Below are positions 1 through 8,617 of a stretch of DNA of 64,000 nucleotides, one piece after another. Within the stretch, counting starts at the first letter, position 1, and every line of letters begins with the position of its first letter. Origin of the DNA: Roseiarcus sp963775575 (GTDB lineage Bacteria; Pseudomonadota; Alphaproteobacteria; Rhizobiales; Beijerinckiaceae). The stretch covers positions 62,001 to 126,000 of the forward strand of contig CAVZJG010000002.1 in assembly GCA_963775575.1 (NCBI GenBank), written 5' to 3'. A program made the position numbers and the translations under genes. The notes beneath the pieces are model-generated. The model searched no databases. It saw only the letters and a list, made by a program, of their open reading frames with translations, and was not told the origin of the DNA.

Positions 1-247
1 AGATGGCCAAAACTGTTATGGGACATGGGCGCCGCTCCGCCGCTTCTTACGGAGGCGCCGCGCCGGCGTCAAACCCGAGCGGCAGGCCGTCTGGACGAGG
101 CCGCGTCAGATCGTCGCAGGCGAATCGAGGCCGCCCGCGCGCGGCAAGGCGGCGACTCGCGCATTGTTCATCGCCAATTCATGTTCGATTAGGCATGGGA
201 TAGGCGAGTCGAAGACTGTGTTCGCAGACTCGCAATGGAGAAACAAC

Positions 248-529
248 ATGCTGAAGAAACTTGCCGCGATCGGCCTGGGGGCCGCCATCGCTCTCGCGCC
301 TGTCGCCTCGATGGCGCAGGCTCCCGCGCCGGCCCCTGCCGCCGCGCCCGCCAAAGCGGCGCCCCACAAGGTCATGCACAAGGTCGTGCATCACAAGGTC
401 GTGCATCACAAGGTCGTGCATAAGGTCATGCACAAGGCCCCGATGAAGGCCAAGGTCATGCACAAGACCATGCACAAGGCCGCCGCCAAGAAGCCGGCCC
501 CGAAGCCCGCCGCCGCGCCGGCGAAGTAA
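248..529 (+). CDS. Small secreted His/Lys/Met-repeat protein
   Basis: A 93-residue protein. Residues 1-25 form a typical Sec signal peptide (MLKKLAAIGLGAAIALAP, then an Ala-x-Ala-like cleavage region near ASMAQA). The mature part is an Ala/Pro linker followed by a stretch (about residues 38-80) built from repeats of H-K-V-(M/V)-H-K and H-K-V-V-H, ending in a Lys/Pro/Ala tail. The start at 248 is chosen over the upstream ATG at 164 because a GGAG sits 7 nt upstream and the signal peptide begins there. Repeated His, Met and Lys would suit metal or polyanion binding in the periplasm, but that is inference; no named family is recognised. A strong hairpin follows. The 247 bases upstream show no convincing gene. 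Confidence 0.75.
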   Translation: MLKKLAAIGLGAAIALAPVASMAQAPAPAPAAAPAKAAPHKVMHKVVHHKVVHHKVVHKVMHKAPMKAKVMHKTMHKAAAKKPAPKPAAAPAK

Positions 530-590
530 TTCGCGTCCCTGCGTGAAGTTCGGCCGCCGGCGAAACGCGCTGCGGCCGAAGCGCCGATGC

Positions 591-628
591 AAACGGCCGC
601 TTTCGCTCGTCGGGCGAGGCGGCCGTTT
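591..628 (+). terminator. Hairpin downstream of the secreted repeat protein
   Basis: A perfect 10-bp stem (aaacggccgc at 591-600 with gcggccgttt at 619-628) encloses an 18-nt loop. It lies about 60 nt past the stop codon. There is no long T-run, so termination is inferred from position and stem strength. Confidence 0.5.
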
Positions 629-780
629 CGCGTTCGCCCACGGATCCGACGTCGCCGGGGGCTCGCGGAAGCGCCGGTCGAGTCCTATTCCGTCAAGCAG
701 CAATTCTGGTATTTCTTGCCGCTGCCGCACGGACACGGATCGGCGCCGCCGACGCCGCGGAACGGGTTGACGGCGGGCGC

Positions 781-1572
781 CTAGGCGCTCGACGAATCGT
801 CCGCGTCCAGCGCCTCGTCCTCCTCCCATTCGTCGTCTTCGTCAGATGCCCACGACGCGAGCGTTTCGATCGCGTCGTCGAACGGGCCGACGCCGTCGGC
901 GTCGAAGCCGGCGAGGCCCGCGCCGTCCTCGCGCGCGAGCCGCGCCTGCTCGTCGAAATCGGTCAGGCTCAATTCGAATTCGTCGATGAACCCTTGCTGG
1001 CTCAAGGCCGCGACGGCGAGCCTGAGATCGTCGTAGCCGAGGTTGGCGGCGGTCGCCCCCCAGGCCGCCCAAACATAGGAAGCGCCGCGCGGCTTCATTT
1101 CGCGATGCAACCGGCCGAGGTAGGCGCGCATTTCGCCGTCACCGAGGACGTTCCTGGCGCGCACGAGATAGCCGAGCGCCTCGAGCGCGGCCGCGCGCGC
1201 GAATTCTTCGCCGTTCTCGGACTCGATCGCCCGCATCAGCGGTTCGAGGTCGCCGTCGCAGACGTTGACGAGAATGCCGCTCAACGTGTCCGTCACGCCG
1301 TCGCCGAGGAACTCGATCGCCTCGCCGCCCTCGCCGATCAACCGGCAAACCGGCGCATAGGCGCGCTCGTCGCGCTTTTCGCCGCAGAGATGGACGATGG
1401 TGAAGAGTTCGTCCATCGCCTCCTCGGATCGAACCGCGCCCGCGGCGAACGCGCGCAACCTGGCGATGAAGCGCGGCGAGGCTTCGTCCCAATGATCGAG
1501 CGCCCATTGCATCGCCGCGCGCGGCGGTTCTTCGGCCTCGACGAACTCGCGCAGGGCTTCGTCGACGTTCAT
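781..1572 (-). CDS. DUF1186 domain-containing protein
   Basis: A 263-residue soluble protein made of alpha-helical, HEAT-like units (for example around EAMDELFTIVHLCGEKRDE and LEPLMRAIESENGEEFARA). This is the length and character of the DUF1186 family, which is common in proteobacteria and has no established biochemical role. The last 30 residues are very acidic (DEDDEWEEDEALDADD). No signal peptide or membrane segment is visible. The gene follows tauE/TPP-enzyme genes in the same direction, 61 nt after the TauE/SafE stop, so it could be the last gene of that transcript. Assignment rests on overall resemblance, not on a catalytic motif. Confidence 0.7.
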   Translation of the reverse strand: MNVDEALREFVEAEEPPRAAMQWALDHWDEASPRFIARLRAFAAGAVRSEEAMDELFTIVHLCGEKRDERAYAPVCRLIGEGGEAIEFLGDGVTDTLSGILVNVCDGDLEPLMRAIESENGEEFARAAALEALGYLVRARNVLGDGEMRAYLGRLHREMKPRGASYVWAAWGATAANLGYDDLRLAVAALSQQGFIDEFELSLTDFDEQARLAREDGAGLAGFDADGVGPFDDAIETLASWASDEDDEWEEDEALDADDSSSA

Positions 1573-1633
1573 GGGCGGCCTCGTCGTCTCAACTCCGAAG
1601 CCAGCTAGAACGCCCGCGCGCCGGCGCGCAACC

Positions 1634-2395
1634 CTATCGGCCCGCCCGCAGCGCCCGCCCGCCGACGACGAGCAGCGCCATTCCCGAGGCCAGCAGCAGC
1701 GCCAGCGCGACCCGCGTGAACGCCTTCTCGCCGCCGCGCCGATGGAGCCGCGCGCCGATATAGGAGGGGATCAGCATCGCCGGCGCGACCAAAGCGAACA
1801 GGCGAAACGCCGTCGCGTCGAGCGTTCCCGTGCTGGCGTAGGCGGCCAGCGTCAGCGCGAGCGTCGCGATGGCGTAGACCTGCGTCGTCGCGCGCTCGAG
1901 ATTGCGCTTCCAGCCGCGCAGGCGCGCCCAGATCGCCGGCAGGGCCTCCGACATGCCCCCCAAGCCGGCGAGCGCGCCGCCGATGAGGCCGACGAACGCG
2001 TCGAGGCCGCCGCCGCCCGCCTTGACGCGCGGGGGATGGGGCGCCAGCAGGCCGTAGAGGCCGTAGAGCGTCAGCAGCGTCCCGATCGCCAGCTTGAAGC
2101 GCACGGGATCGGCGTTGTGCAGCAGGAACACGCCGATCGGCACGCCGAGCGCCCCGCCGACGACCAGCGGCGCGATGCGCTTGAAGTCGAAGCCGTCGCG
2201 CGCCGAAGTCAGGCTCGCCGCCTGCCCGAGCAGCGCGCCGAACACCGCCAGCGGCGCGGCGATCTGCGGCGCCAGCGTCCACGCCCACAGCGCCATCGCG
2301 ACCAGCGAGAAGGCGAAGCCGGACGCCCCTTGCACGAAGCCCGCCGCCATGGCCCCGAGCCCGACCGCGCCGATCGTCAGCCAGGGATCGGGCAT
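1634..2395 (-). CDS. TauE/SafE family sulfite/anion exporter
   Basis: A 253-residue integral membrane protein with about seven to eight hydrophobic helices and the family pattern of an N-terminal segment rich in small residues (GLGAMAAGFVQGASGFAFSL), followed by a second half with a related turn (GLIGGALAGLGGMSEALPAI). TauE/SafE proteins are inner-membrane permeases proposed to export sulfite, sulfoacetate or other organic anions. The start lies only 10 nt after the stop of the upstream TPP-dependent enzyme, so the two are probably co-transcribed and the permease may serve that enzyme's product. Which anion is moved cannot be read from the sequence. Confidence 0.85.
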   Translation of the reverse strand: MPDPWLTIGAVGLGAMAAGFVQGASGFAFSLVAMALWAWTLAPQIAAPLAVFGALLGQAASLTSARDGFDFKRIAPLVVGGALGVPIGVFLLHNADPVRFKLAIGTLLTLYGLYGLLAPHPPRVKAGGGGLDAFVGLIGGALAGLGGMSEALPAIWARLRGWKRNLERATTQVYAIATLALTLAAYASTGTLDATAFRLFALVAPAMLIPSYIGARLHRRGGEKAFTRVALALLLASGMALLVVGGRALRAGR

Positions 2396-2405
2396 CGCGC
2401 GCGGC

Positions 2406-4091
2406 TCACGCTTCCCCGCGGCGCCGCAGCGCGGCTTGCCGAATCGCGCTCAAGGTCGTGGTCGGCGTGATCGCTTCGGGATCGACTTTCACGTGCAGGA
2501 TCGCCGGCTTGCCGGCGCCGAGCGCGCGCTTGAAGGCGGGCAGGAATTCGCGCGTGTCTTCAACCGTTTCGCCATGGCCGCCGAACGCGCGCGCGTAGGC
2601 GGCGAAGTCGGGATTGCGCAGTTGGGTGGCGCTGACCCGGCCGGGATATTCGCGCTCCTGATGCATGCGGATGGTGCCGAACATGCCGTTGTCGACGACG
2701 ACGACCACGATGGGCAGGTCGTATTGCACCGCGGTGGCGAATTCCTGTCCGTTCATCAGAAAGTCGCCGTCGCCGGAGAAGGCGACCACCATGCGTTCGG
2801 GAAATACCCGCTTGGCGGCGACCGCGGCGGGGACGCCGAAACCCATCGAGCCGGAAATCGGCCCGAGCTGCTGGTTGAAGCGGCGGAAGCGCAGAAAGCG
2901 GCCGGGCCAGATGGCGAAATTGCCGGCGCCGCTGGCGAAGATCGCGTCCGGCGCCGCCTCGCGCAACGCCAGCATGATCTCGCCGAGCTGCACGCGCCCG
3001 GGATTGGCCGGCGCCGCGTCGCTCCAGGCGCAATATTCGGCGCGCGCCGCGCGCGTCGCCTCGCTCCAGGGAATGGCGTTCGGCGGCTGAAGGCCTTCGA
3101 GCGCCGCCGCGAACGCCGGCGGCGTCGCGACGATTCCGAGGCGCGGATGATAGACGCGGCCGATTTCCAGCGCGTCGGCGTGGACGTGGACCAGCGCCTG
3201 GCGCGGCTCGGGGACGCCGAGCAGCGTATAGGCTTGCGAAGGCGTTTCGGCCATGCGGCCGCCGACGACGAGAACGAGGTCGGCCGCCTCGATGCGCGCC
3301 TTGAACTTCGGGTTGGGGCCGATGCCGATCTCGCCGACGTAGCAGGCATGGCCGTTGTCGACGAGGCTGGCGCGGCGGAACGAGGCCGCGACCGGCAGCT
3401 CGAAGCGCTCGGCGAAGCGCAGAAACGCGGCGCCGGCGCGCTCGCTCCAGCCGCCGCCGCCGACGATCGCGATCGGGTTCTTGGCCGCCCACAGCAGCTT
3501 CTGCAGCTCGGCCATCTGCGTCTGGCCCGGCCAGATCGCCGCCGGCTCGACGTGCGGCGCGTCGGCGACATCAGCCGCCTCGGTCAGCACGTCCTCGGGC
3601 AGCGCGACCACCACCGGGCCGGGGCGCCCTTGCATCGCCGTGTGGAACGCGCGCTGGACGATTTCGGGGATGCGCGCGGGATCGTCGACCTCGCTCGCCC
3701 ATTTGGCGGTCGAGCCGAACAGAGCGCGGTAGTCCATCTCCTGGAAGGCGCCGCGTCCGCGCATCGCGCGCTCGACCTGGCCGACCAGCAGGATCATCGG
3801 CGCCGAGTCGTGTTCGGCGATGTGGACGCCGTGCGCGGCGTTGGTCGCGCCGGGGCCGCGGGTGACGAAGCAGACCCCCGGCCGGCCGGTCAGCCGCCCC
3901 TCGGTCAGCGCCATCATCGCCGCGCCGGCCTCCTGCCGGCAGACCGTGAGCTTGATGGGCGCGCCAACGAGCGCGTCGAGCGCCGCCAGATAGGATTCGC
4001 CGGGCACGCAATAGAGGCGCTCGACCCCCTGGGCGACGAGCTGATCGACGAGAATCTGTCCGCCGGTTCGCGCGGCCGCGGCGTGCGTCAC
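2406..4091 (-). CDS. Thiamine pyrophosphate-dependent enzyme, acetolactate synthase-like
   Basis: A 561-residue protein with the three-domain plan of the acetolactate synthase/benzoylformate decarboxylase family. The N-terminal PYR domain carries the catalytic Glu at residue 32 in CVPGESYL. A central Rossmann-like domain includes IAIVGGGGWSERAG. The C-terminal PP domain has the diphosphate/Mg motif beginning GDGDF at residues 440-444 and closing at Asn468. The GTG start has an AGGAG box 7 nt upstream. No regulatory ilvN-type subunit adjoins it; the next gene is a TauE/SafE permease. It is therefore more likely a catabolic lyase or ligase than the biosynthetic acetolactate synthase. Sulfoacetaldehyde acetyltransferase was considered because of the permease, but its N-terminal signature is absent. 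Confidence 0.85.
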   Translation of the reverse strand: MTHAAAARTGGQILVDQLVAQGVERLYCVPGESYLAALDALVGAPIKLTVCRQEAGAAMMALTEGRLTGRPGVCFVTRGPGATNAAHGVHIAEHDSAPMILLVGQVERAMRGRGAFQEMDYRALFGSTAKWASEVDDPARIPEIVQRAFHTAMQGRPGPVVVALPEDVLTEAADVADAPHVEPAAIWPGQTQMAELQKLLWAAKNPIAIVGGGGWSERAGAAFLRFAERFELPVAASFRRASLVDNGHACYVGEIGIGPNPKFKARIEAADLVLVVGGRMAETPSQAYTLLGVPEPRQALVHVHADALEIGRVYHPRLGIVATPPAFAAALEGLQPPNAIPWSEATRAARAEYCAWSDAAPANPGRVQLGEIMLALREAAPDAIFASGAGNFAIWPGRFLRFRRFNQQLGPISGSMGFGVPAAVAAKRVFPERMVVAFSGDGDFLMNGQEFATAVQYDLPIVVVVVDNGMFGTIRMHQEREYPGRVSATQLRNPDFAAYARAFGGHGETVEDTREFLPAFKRALGAGKPAILHVKVDPEAITPTTTLSAIRQAALRRRGEA

Positions 4092-4193
4092 GAAGCGCTC
4101 CTCTCATGAGGGAAGGCGCCCGCGTGTTTGGCAGGAAGGCGCGGGAGGCGCAAGCGGAAGGGGGGCGCTGTCTTTGGCTTGTTGCATTGCCGC

Positions 4194-4339
4194 CGTCATC
4201 GCGAGCGAAGCGTGGCGATCCAGAGATCGTGTCGCCTGCTCATTGGCCCGCCGAGCGCCGTTGCGGATGTTGTGAGCGCCGCGAACCCAGTTAGCATTCA
4301 GCTCGATCTCTGGATCGCCACGCTTCGCTCGCGATGACG
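4194..4339. repeat. Dispersed palindromic repeat with 36-bp perfect arms
   Basis: The arm at 4194-4229 is the exact reverse complement of 4304-4339, separated by 74 nt. It contains the core cgagcgaagcg...gatccag, which resembles a widespread class of alphaproteobacterial intergenic repeats. The rest of 4092-4726 holds no supported gene. Confidence 0.85.
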
Positions 4340-4726
4340 GCGAAGGTCTGGGTCAATTTAAGCACTGCGTGCTCCGGAGTGGCGCGGCGAGTGGCGGCGG
4401 AGGCGACCGCGGAGCCGAACGAGGGCGGCGCTATTTTCGGACGCGAGGGTTTGCTTTCAACGGGTTGCGGCGCGATTTCCCGGCACTTCGTCCGGCGAGG
4501 GTTTCGCTGGCCCGCGGAGGCCGGCCTGCGAGGGGGGCGAGTATCCCGTCGCCGTAACCCCAGTCTGATGTCGAGCTTCGCGCTGGGGTAATCCGGTATC
4601 TTGGCGCAGCCGCCATAAGCGGCGTGAAGAGGTCATCACCATGTTGACCATGAATCACGCAAGCCTCGCAAAATCCGAGACTCGTAAAGGCGTATGTGAT
4701 TTAATCCCTACGGGGGAGAAATCACG

Positions 4727-5095
4727 ATGGCAAAGACAACCGGGCCGCAGACCGCCGAACCGGCCAAAACAGCCGGGTCTCCAGAGCAATCCGCATATGC
4801 TTTTACTCCAGCGGCTGGGTTCCCGCCGCCCGAGATACCGACGATTTATGCGGATGGCGTAGCTAACGTATATCCGACTATTCATACGACGAAGATGTAT
4901 CTAACACGAGCAGATTCTGAAATTGGAGGTAAGGCAGAAATAGAAAATCACGCAATTGCACAATTGGTTATGCCAATAGATGGATTTGTGCAAACGACGG
5001 TATTCTTTAATAAAGTTCTTGATGGTCTGATAGCGAGTAATGTTGTCGACAAGCAAACTGTGGAAGCAATGAAATTGGCTCTGAGTAAAACGTAA
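4727..5095 (+). CDS. Hypothetical protein, first gene of an AT-rich cassette
   Basis: A 122-residue protein. The start follows a clear GGGGGAG box. The first 35 residues are Pro/Ala/Thr-rich and probably disordered. The rest is a compact domain with IPTIYADGVANVYPTIHTTK and AIAQLVMPIDGFVQTTVFFN. This vaguely resembles the DUF3467 type of small protein (a short beta domain ending in a helix), but the similarity is too weak for assignment. The gene is AT-richer than its surroundings, with many rare A/T-ending codons, and is followed after 5 nt by a second AT-rich gene. Acquisition by transfer is likely. Function unknown. Confidence 0.6.
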   Translation: MAKTTGPQTAEPAKTAGSPEQSAYAFTPAAGFPPPEIPTIYADGVANVYPTIHTTKMYLTRADSEIGGKAEIENHAIAQLVMPIDGFVQTTVFFNKVLDGLIASNVVDKQTVEAMKLALSKT

Positions 5096-5100
5096 CTACG

Positions 5101-5694
5101 ATGAGCACCAATAGTAATATCATACCGTTACGTAATCGCCGATCAATTCCGGCGGTGCAAAAACCTACTGTAGGCTATAAGCATGGATGGATATATAAGC
5201 AAGGGGGAAGTGTTAGACAGCCAAGGTCATTTATGAACCCTTCGGAGGCTGATATAGAAGCAGCTAGATCACGCATAGCGTTAGAATCAGCTAAGTCACG
5301 CCTGGCGTTAGAAGATGTGATGTCGGGAGCGATCAAAACTCATAGCGACGGTAATGCAATGACAGACCTATCTCGCGAAGAAATTGACGCAAAGATCGCG
5401 GCCTCCGAGGCGCGGACTGATACCAAGATCACGCGTTTTGAGGGTAAGCTTGATCTCGTCCTGTCGAAACTAGAAGACGTGAAAGCGACGAACGAGACAA
5501 TTCGTACCGACGTTCGCGAGGATGGCAGATCAACTCGCGCCAACCTGTGGACGATTGCATTTGGACTGGCAATCTTAATCGTTACGCTCGCGGCGCTATA
5601 TCCATCGTTTTTTGGAATTGGCGCGCAAGTTAAGGATATGGTCGACTCTGCGGTTCAATCTCATTTGCAGGCATTACAGAAGCCGGCGAAGTGA
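5101..5694 (+). CDS. Hypothetical membrane-anchored coiled-coil protein
   Basis: A 197-residue protein in a likely two-gene operon with the gene ending 5 nt upstream. The N-terminal 60 residues are basic and low-complexity. Residues about 60-145 are rich in charged helices (ESAKSRLALEDVM, DAKIAASEARTDTKITRFEG) and look like a coiled coil. One hydrophobic segment near the C-terminus (LWTIAFGLAILIVTLAALYP) should span the membrane, leaving a short tail. This tail-anchored plan occurs in many phage- and plasmid-associated unknown proteins. AT-rich like its partner. No function can be assigned. Confidence 0.6.
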   Translation: MSTNSNIIPLRNRRSIPAVQKPTVGYKHGWIYKQGGSVRQPRSFMNPSEADIEAARSRIALESAKSRLALEDVMSGAIKTHSDGNAMTDLSREEIDAKIAASEARTDTKITRFEGKLDLVLSKLEDVKATNETIRTDVREDGRSTRANLWTIAFGLAILIVTLAALYPSFFGIGAQVKDMVDSAVQSHLQALQKPAK

Positions 5695-5744
5695 TGTCAG
5701 ATTTCCTCCAGCCGCACCTCTGCCTTTTCCAAAACAGCTAGACA

Positions 5745-5773
5745 GAGTTACGGTGACACTGCACTTAACTACC
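5745..5773 (-). repeat. Copy 1 of a TGCACTGTCACCGTAAC-type motif
   Basis: On the minus strand this reads ggtagttaagtgca, then g, then tgtcaccgtaac. It matches 29928-29954 on the plus strand at 26 of 27 positions. It lies 50 nt after the AT-rich two-gene cassette. It may be an end sequence or a remnant of a mobile element. Confidence 0.6.
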
Positions 5774-5850
5774 TGCCCTGTGACTTCTCCATGATGATCG
5801 CGGAGCGGAGGCAAGGCAAGCCCGGCCGCGCAGTAACCCCGCCCTCCCCG

Positions 5851-6047
5851 GCCGCCGCAATTCGCCGTCGATCTCTTGGATGAAACCTTTTCCGATTGAA
5901 ACGGCCTGTCAAGGGCGCGCCATAGCTCGTCGAAGGATGGGCGTCTTGCGACGCCCATGGCGCGCCGCCTCCGGCGGTCGAGACCCTTGACAGCCCGTTT
6001 CAATCGGAATTTTCGCGATCAAGAGATCGACGGCGAACTGCGGCGGT
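5851..6047. repeat. Long intergenic palindrome, family copy A
   Basis: The outer arms carry ttcgccgtcgatctctt (left) and its complement aagagatcgacggcgaa (right). The inner arms carry ccgattgaaacggcctgtca (from 5892) and the near-complement tgacagcccgtttcaatcgg. The centre is gcgcgcc-rich. Related palindromes occur at 7009, 19043, 32113, 37674 and 56146. Confidence 0.85.
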
Positions 6048-6180
6048 CGCTCCGGTTCGAGCCGGTGAAATGAGCCCTTGATTCTTTTTCGCCAAGGAAT
6101 ACACTCAATTCGTGCCGCGATGAGGGCTCAGCTCTACGAGAAATCCACAACAGAGAGAAGCATGGCGCCGCATCAGACAT

Positions 6181-6207
6181 AGCCCCGGCCATTATGTGAC
6201 CGGGGCT
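6181..6207. terminator. Small hairpin, possible terminator
   Basis: An 8-bp perfect stem agccccgg / ccggggct with an 11-nt loop is followed by tcactatttt. No gene directly upstream is recognised. The surrounding 5774-6517 otherwise holds only palindrome copy A and unassigned sequence. Confidence 0.35.
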
Positions 6208-6517
6208 TCACTATTTTCCGGCATTGACCCTCGCGCGCTAGCCCAATTCTCCGGCGATCGATAGGCCGACGGCGTCTCACTCAGGCCGTCGCCTCAGCCC
6301 GATAACACTGCTTCCATCAAGCGACCCCGCGCCATCGCAGACACCGGAGGCGCCGCCTTCCTAATGCCGCTTTTCCAAGCCATAAGGCGCAGACGCATAT
6401 TAGAATCGCCGCGCCAAACCAAAGCGTCAGGCTTCCTACCAAAACGCTTTTGATCGGGACCCCTTTGAGCGTCCCTCGGCTTCGTTACGACGCATGTCGA
6501 ACGAAAGGAGGTTGCTT

Positions 6518-6766
6518 ATGCGTAACCTCGTCGAGCCCCTGTCGTCCATGCACTGCAAACTCTGCGATGGCGAACTACGGTTAAAACCGATTGAGCCAGA
6601 CGATCCAGTCTTTTACATGGAAGTCGAGATATTCGTTTGCTTAAAATGCGGCCATGTGCATTCGCGCCGGATGATTTACGACCCGTATACCGCACACGCC
6701 GCGAGAAGTATGCCGCCGAGCACGTTGGGCCAGCCGGGCGGGTCCGGCAGCAGTAGATATCATTGA
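6518..6766 (+). CDS. Small zinc-ribbon-like hypothetical protein
   Basis: An 82-residue protein. The start at 6518 is preferred to an upstream in-frame ATG at 6494 because AAGGAGG lies at 6505-6511, 6 nt before it. Two CxxC pairs, CKLC (SMHCKLCDGELRL) and CLKC (IFVCLKCGHVHSRR), are spaced as in a zinc ribbon. The C-terminus is short, polar and low-complexity. Such stand-alone ribbons are frequent in Hyphomicrobiales, and their role (nucleic-acid or protein binding) is unknown. No operon partner is visible. Confidence 0.6.
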   Translation: MRNLVEPLSSMHCKLCDGELRLKPIEPDDPVFYMEVEIFVCLKCGHVHSRRMIYDPYTAHAARSMPPSTLGQPGGSGSSRYH

Positions 6767-7008
6767 TGGGTGATCACGGATTCAGCCCGCATTATGCAGC
6801 CCATGCTGACGGATGTAGCTTAAATATCTGATTTAGCGTATGATTTGGATTACGGTGGCGCCTTACTAAATCCCCAAATCAAATGAGGCGCTTAGATCGA
6901 CTGGTTCCGCTGACAGCGCCTTTTACTATCGACCCCTGGAGTTTCCCACCGCGCTCGCCGAGCGCAGCGACGCCAACACACTCTCGCCGCAACGTCGCCC
7001 TCCCCGGC

Positions 7009-7155
7009 CGCCGCCATTCGCCGTCGATCTCTTGGAAGAGAACCTTTTCCGATTGAAACGACCTATCAAGGGTCCCGGCCGCCGCAGGCGGCGCGCGAAA
7101 GGCCCGCCATCGACAGCCGCAAAACTTCGGAAGTTCATGCTTCCGTCGGACGAAG
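7009..7155. repeat. Long palindrome family, hybrid copy B
   Basis: The left half is nearly the same as copy A (ttcgccgtcgatctcttgga, then ttttccgattgaaacg). The right half instead matches the right half of the copies at 32113 and 37674 (cagccgcaaaacttcggaag, then a ttcatgcttcc-type end). The halves do not pair, so the hairpin is broken. It looks like a chimaera of two subfamilies. The rest of 6767-7408 has no supported gene. Confidence 0.6.
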
Positions 7156-7408
7156 GCTTCGCATTCGCCTGGAGAGCTCGACGGCTCGGCGGGCGGCCGA
7201 GAGAGGGGGCGGTCGCGATCGAGAAAGTCCGGCGCCTATCGTCGGTTGGCGAAATTGCGCGATGCGCATCCGGTCGCCGGGACCGCGCACCCCGTAACCC
7301 GGCGCCGAATGCCAGAACTCGCTGTCACAAGGCGCCCGCGCGAAGCGCGGCCGCGGACGAATGCTCCGCATTCGCCTTGGGAGGGGGCCTTGGCGGATCG
7401 CCAACGCC

Positions 7409-8617
7409 CTAAAACGTGACCTCCAGTCCGAACGTCGCGCCTTGGAACAGCACGTTCGACCCGCAGTTGACGCCGAGCGCGCGCGGCTTCGCCAGCGTCA
7501 GAGTTTCCTGGATCTGTCCCGGCGCCAAGGCGACGCCGTCGAGCCATAGCGCTTCGTAGCCCACCTTCAGCGCCAGGCTGTCGCTTATTCGATATTTCAC
7601 CCGCACGTTCGCTTCGCTGGCGAAGGCGGCGCGGTTGGTCTGGGCCGACGATGGATGCACCACCTTCTTGAGGCTGACGCCGGTCCCCTGCCTGGCGTTG
7701 TCGTCATAGAGGCCGACCTTCAGCAGCCCATCGAGCGACCACCGGCCCAGCTCCAGCAATGTTCCCTCCGCGCCGACCTGGACGCCGTAGAGGGCGTTGG
7801 TCGCATTCGTCGTCCAGAAGGGCGGGTAGTTTCCCGCCGGCCCGCCAGGCGGCAGGCAACTCGGAACCTCAGAAAGATCGTCGTCAGCGCAATTTTGATT
7901 TTGTTTCCATGTCGGCGCCCTGGCGTCGGCGGGGGTCAGCGTCCCCTGCAGGCCGTCGTTCAGTTGCAGCCAGCGCACTCCGGCCAGCACGGTCGCCCCG
8001 CCGGAGAGGGTGAGCCGTCCGTTGGCTTCGGCGCTGTAGAGGCTCGTCGTCGCCTTCCACACCATCGCCTGGTCGGGGAAGTCCTGCGTCTGCCAGAACG
8101 TGCCGGGCGCCTTCATCACCAGCCAGTCGCCATCGGGGCCGACCGCTTTGGTCGCGCTCTGGTTGAAGATGTTGAAATACGACAGCTCCACGCCGTAGCC
8201 GGAATCGTCGCGGTAGATCAGGCTGAGCTTCGGTCCGGCGGAAAAGCCCTGGCGAAACTGGTTGCTGTTGAACGCGGCGACGCCAGGGTCGTTCGAGGTG
8301 TCGAGGTGCAGCGGATCGAGGTAGGGAACGCTCCCCGGAACGCGCGCGACGAGCGTCCGATCGACGCCGCCGAAGCGCGCGAGGCCGATCGCCTCGGCCG
8401 AGAACGTCCAGCGCGCACCGCTCTCTTTGTTATCGACCGGCCTCTGGGAGGACGGCGGCGGCGATTCTTCGCGATCCGCCGGCGCGCCGCTCGCGTCCTG
8501 CCGCTCTCCGGCCGAGGCTTCGAACGCCGGGAGCGGCGTCGCGGGCAGAGCGGCGAGAAAGCCGGCGGCGACAAGCCAATGTCGGCGACGAAACGATGCG
8601 AGAATCGGCGTTGCCAT
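7409..8617 (-). CDS. Outer-membrane beta-barrel protein (BBP7-like)
   Basis: A 402-residue exported protein. Start 8617 gives a signal peptide (MATPILASFRRRHWLVAAGF, cleaved near PLPAFEAS) with a GGGGGA box upstream; the longer reading frame to 8905 has no signal at its start. After a Ser/Pro/Glu linker the sequence alternates polar and aromatic residues as in a porin (LSLIYRDDSGYGVELSYFNI, TVLAGVRWLQLNDGLQGTL) and ends in TFGLEVTF. A terminal Phe is the usual outer-membrane assembly signal. The pattern resembles the BBP7 group of putative barrels. Two Cys in a loop (NCADDD, SCLPPG) could form a disulfide. Substrate unknown. Confidence 0.75.
   Translation of the reverse strand: MATPILASFRRRHWLVAAGFLAALPATPLPAFEASAGERQDASGAPADREESPPPSSQRPVDNKESGARWTFSAEAIGLARFGGVDRTLVARVPGSVPYLDPLHLDTSNDPGVAAFNSNQFRQGFSAGPKLSLIYRDDSGYGVELSYFNIFNQSATKAVGPDGDWLVMKAPGTFWQTQDFPDQAMVWKATTSLYSAEANGRLTLSGGATVLAGVRWLQLNDGLQGTLTPADARAPTWKQNQNCADDDLSEVPSCLPPGGPAGNYPPFWTTNATNALYGVQVGAEGTLLELGRWSLDGLLKVGLYDDNARQGTGVSLKKVVHPSSAQTNRAAFASEANVRVKYRISDSLALKVGYEALWLDGVALAPGQIQETLTLAKPRALGVNCGSNVLFQGATFGLEVTF

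Noticed and set aside
3..203. An open frame at the left edge (starting MAKTVMGHGRR).
   Set aside because: Arg/Ser/Ala-rich noise without a ribosome site or family resemblance; it overlaps the upstream region of the secreted repeat protein.
2406..4091. Sulfoacetaldehyde acetyltransferase (Xsc), suggested by the neighbouring TauE/SafE exporter.
   Set aside because: The N-terminal region (CVPGESYLAALDAL) does not match the Xsc signature and no phosphotransacetylase gene is nearby.
2094..4109. A 671-codon plus-strand frame opposite the TPP-dependent enzyme.
   Set aside because: The composition is typical of an antisense shadow; the minus-strand gene has catalytic and cofactor motifs.
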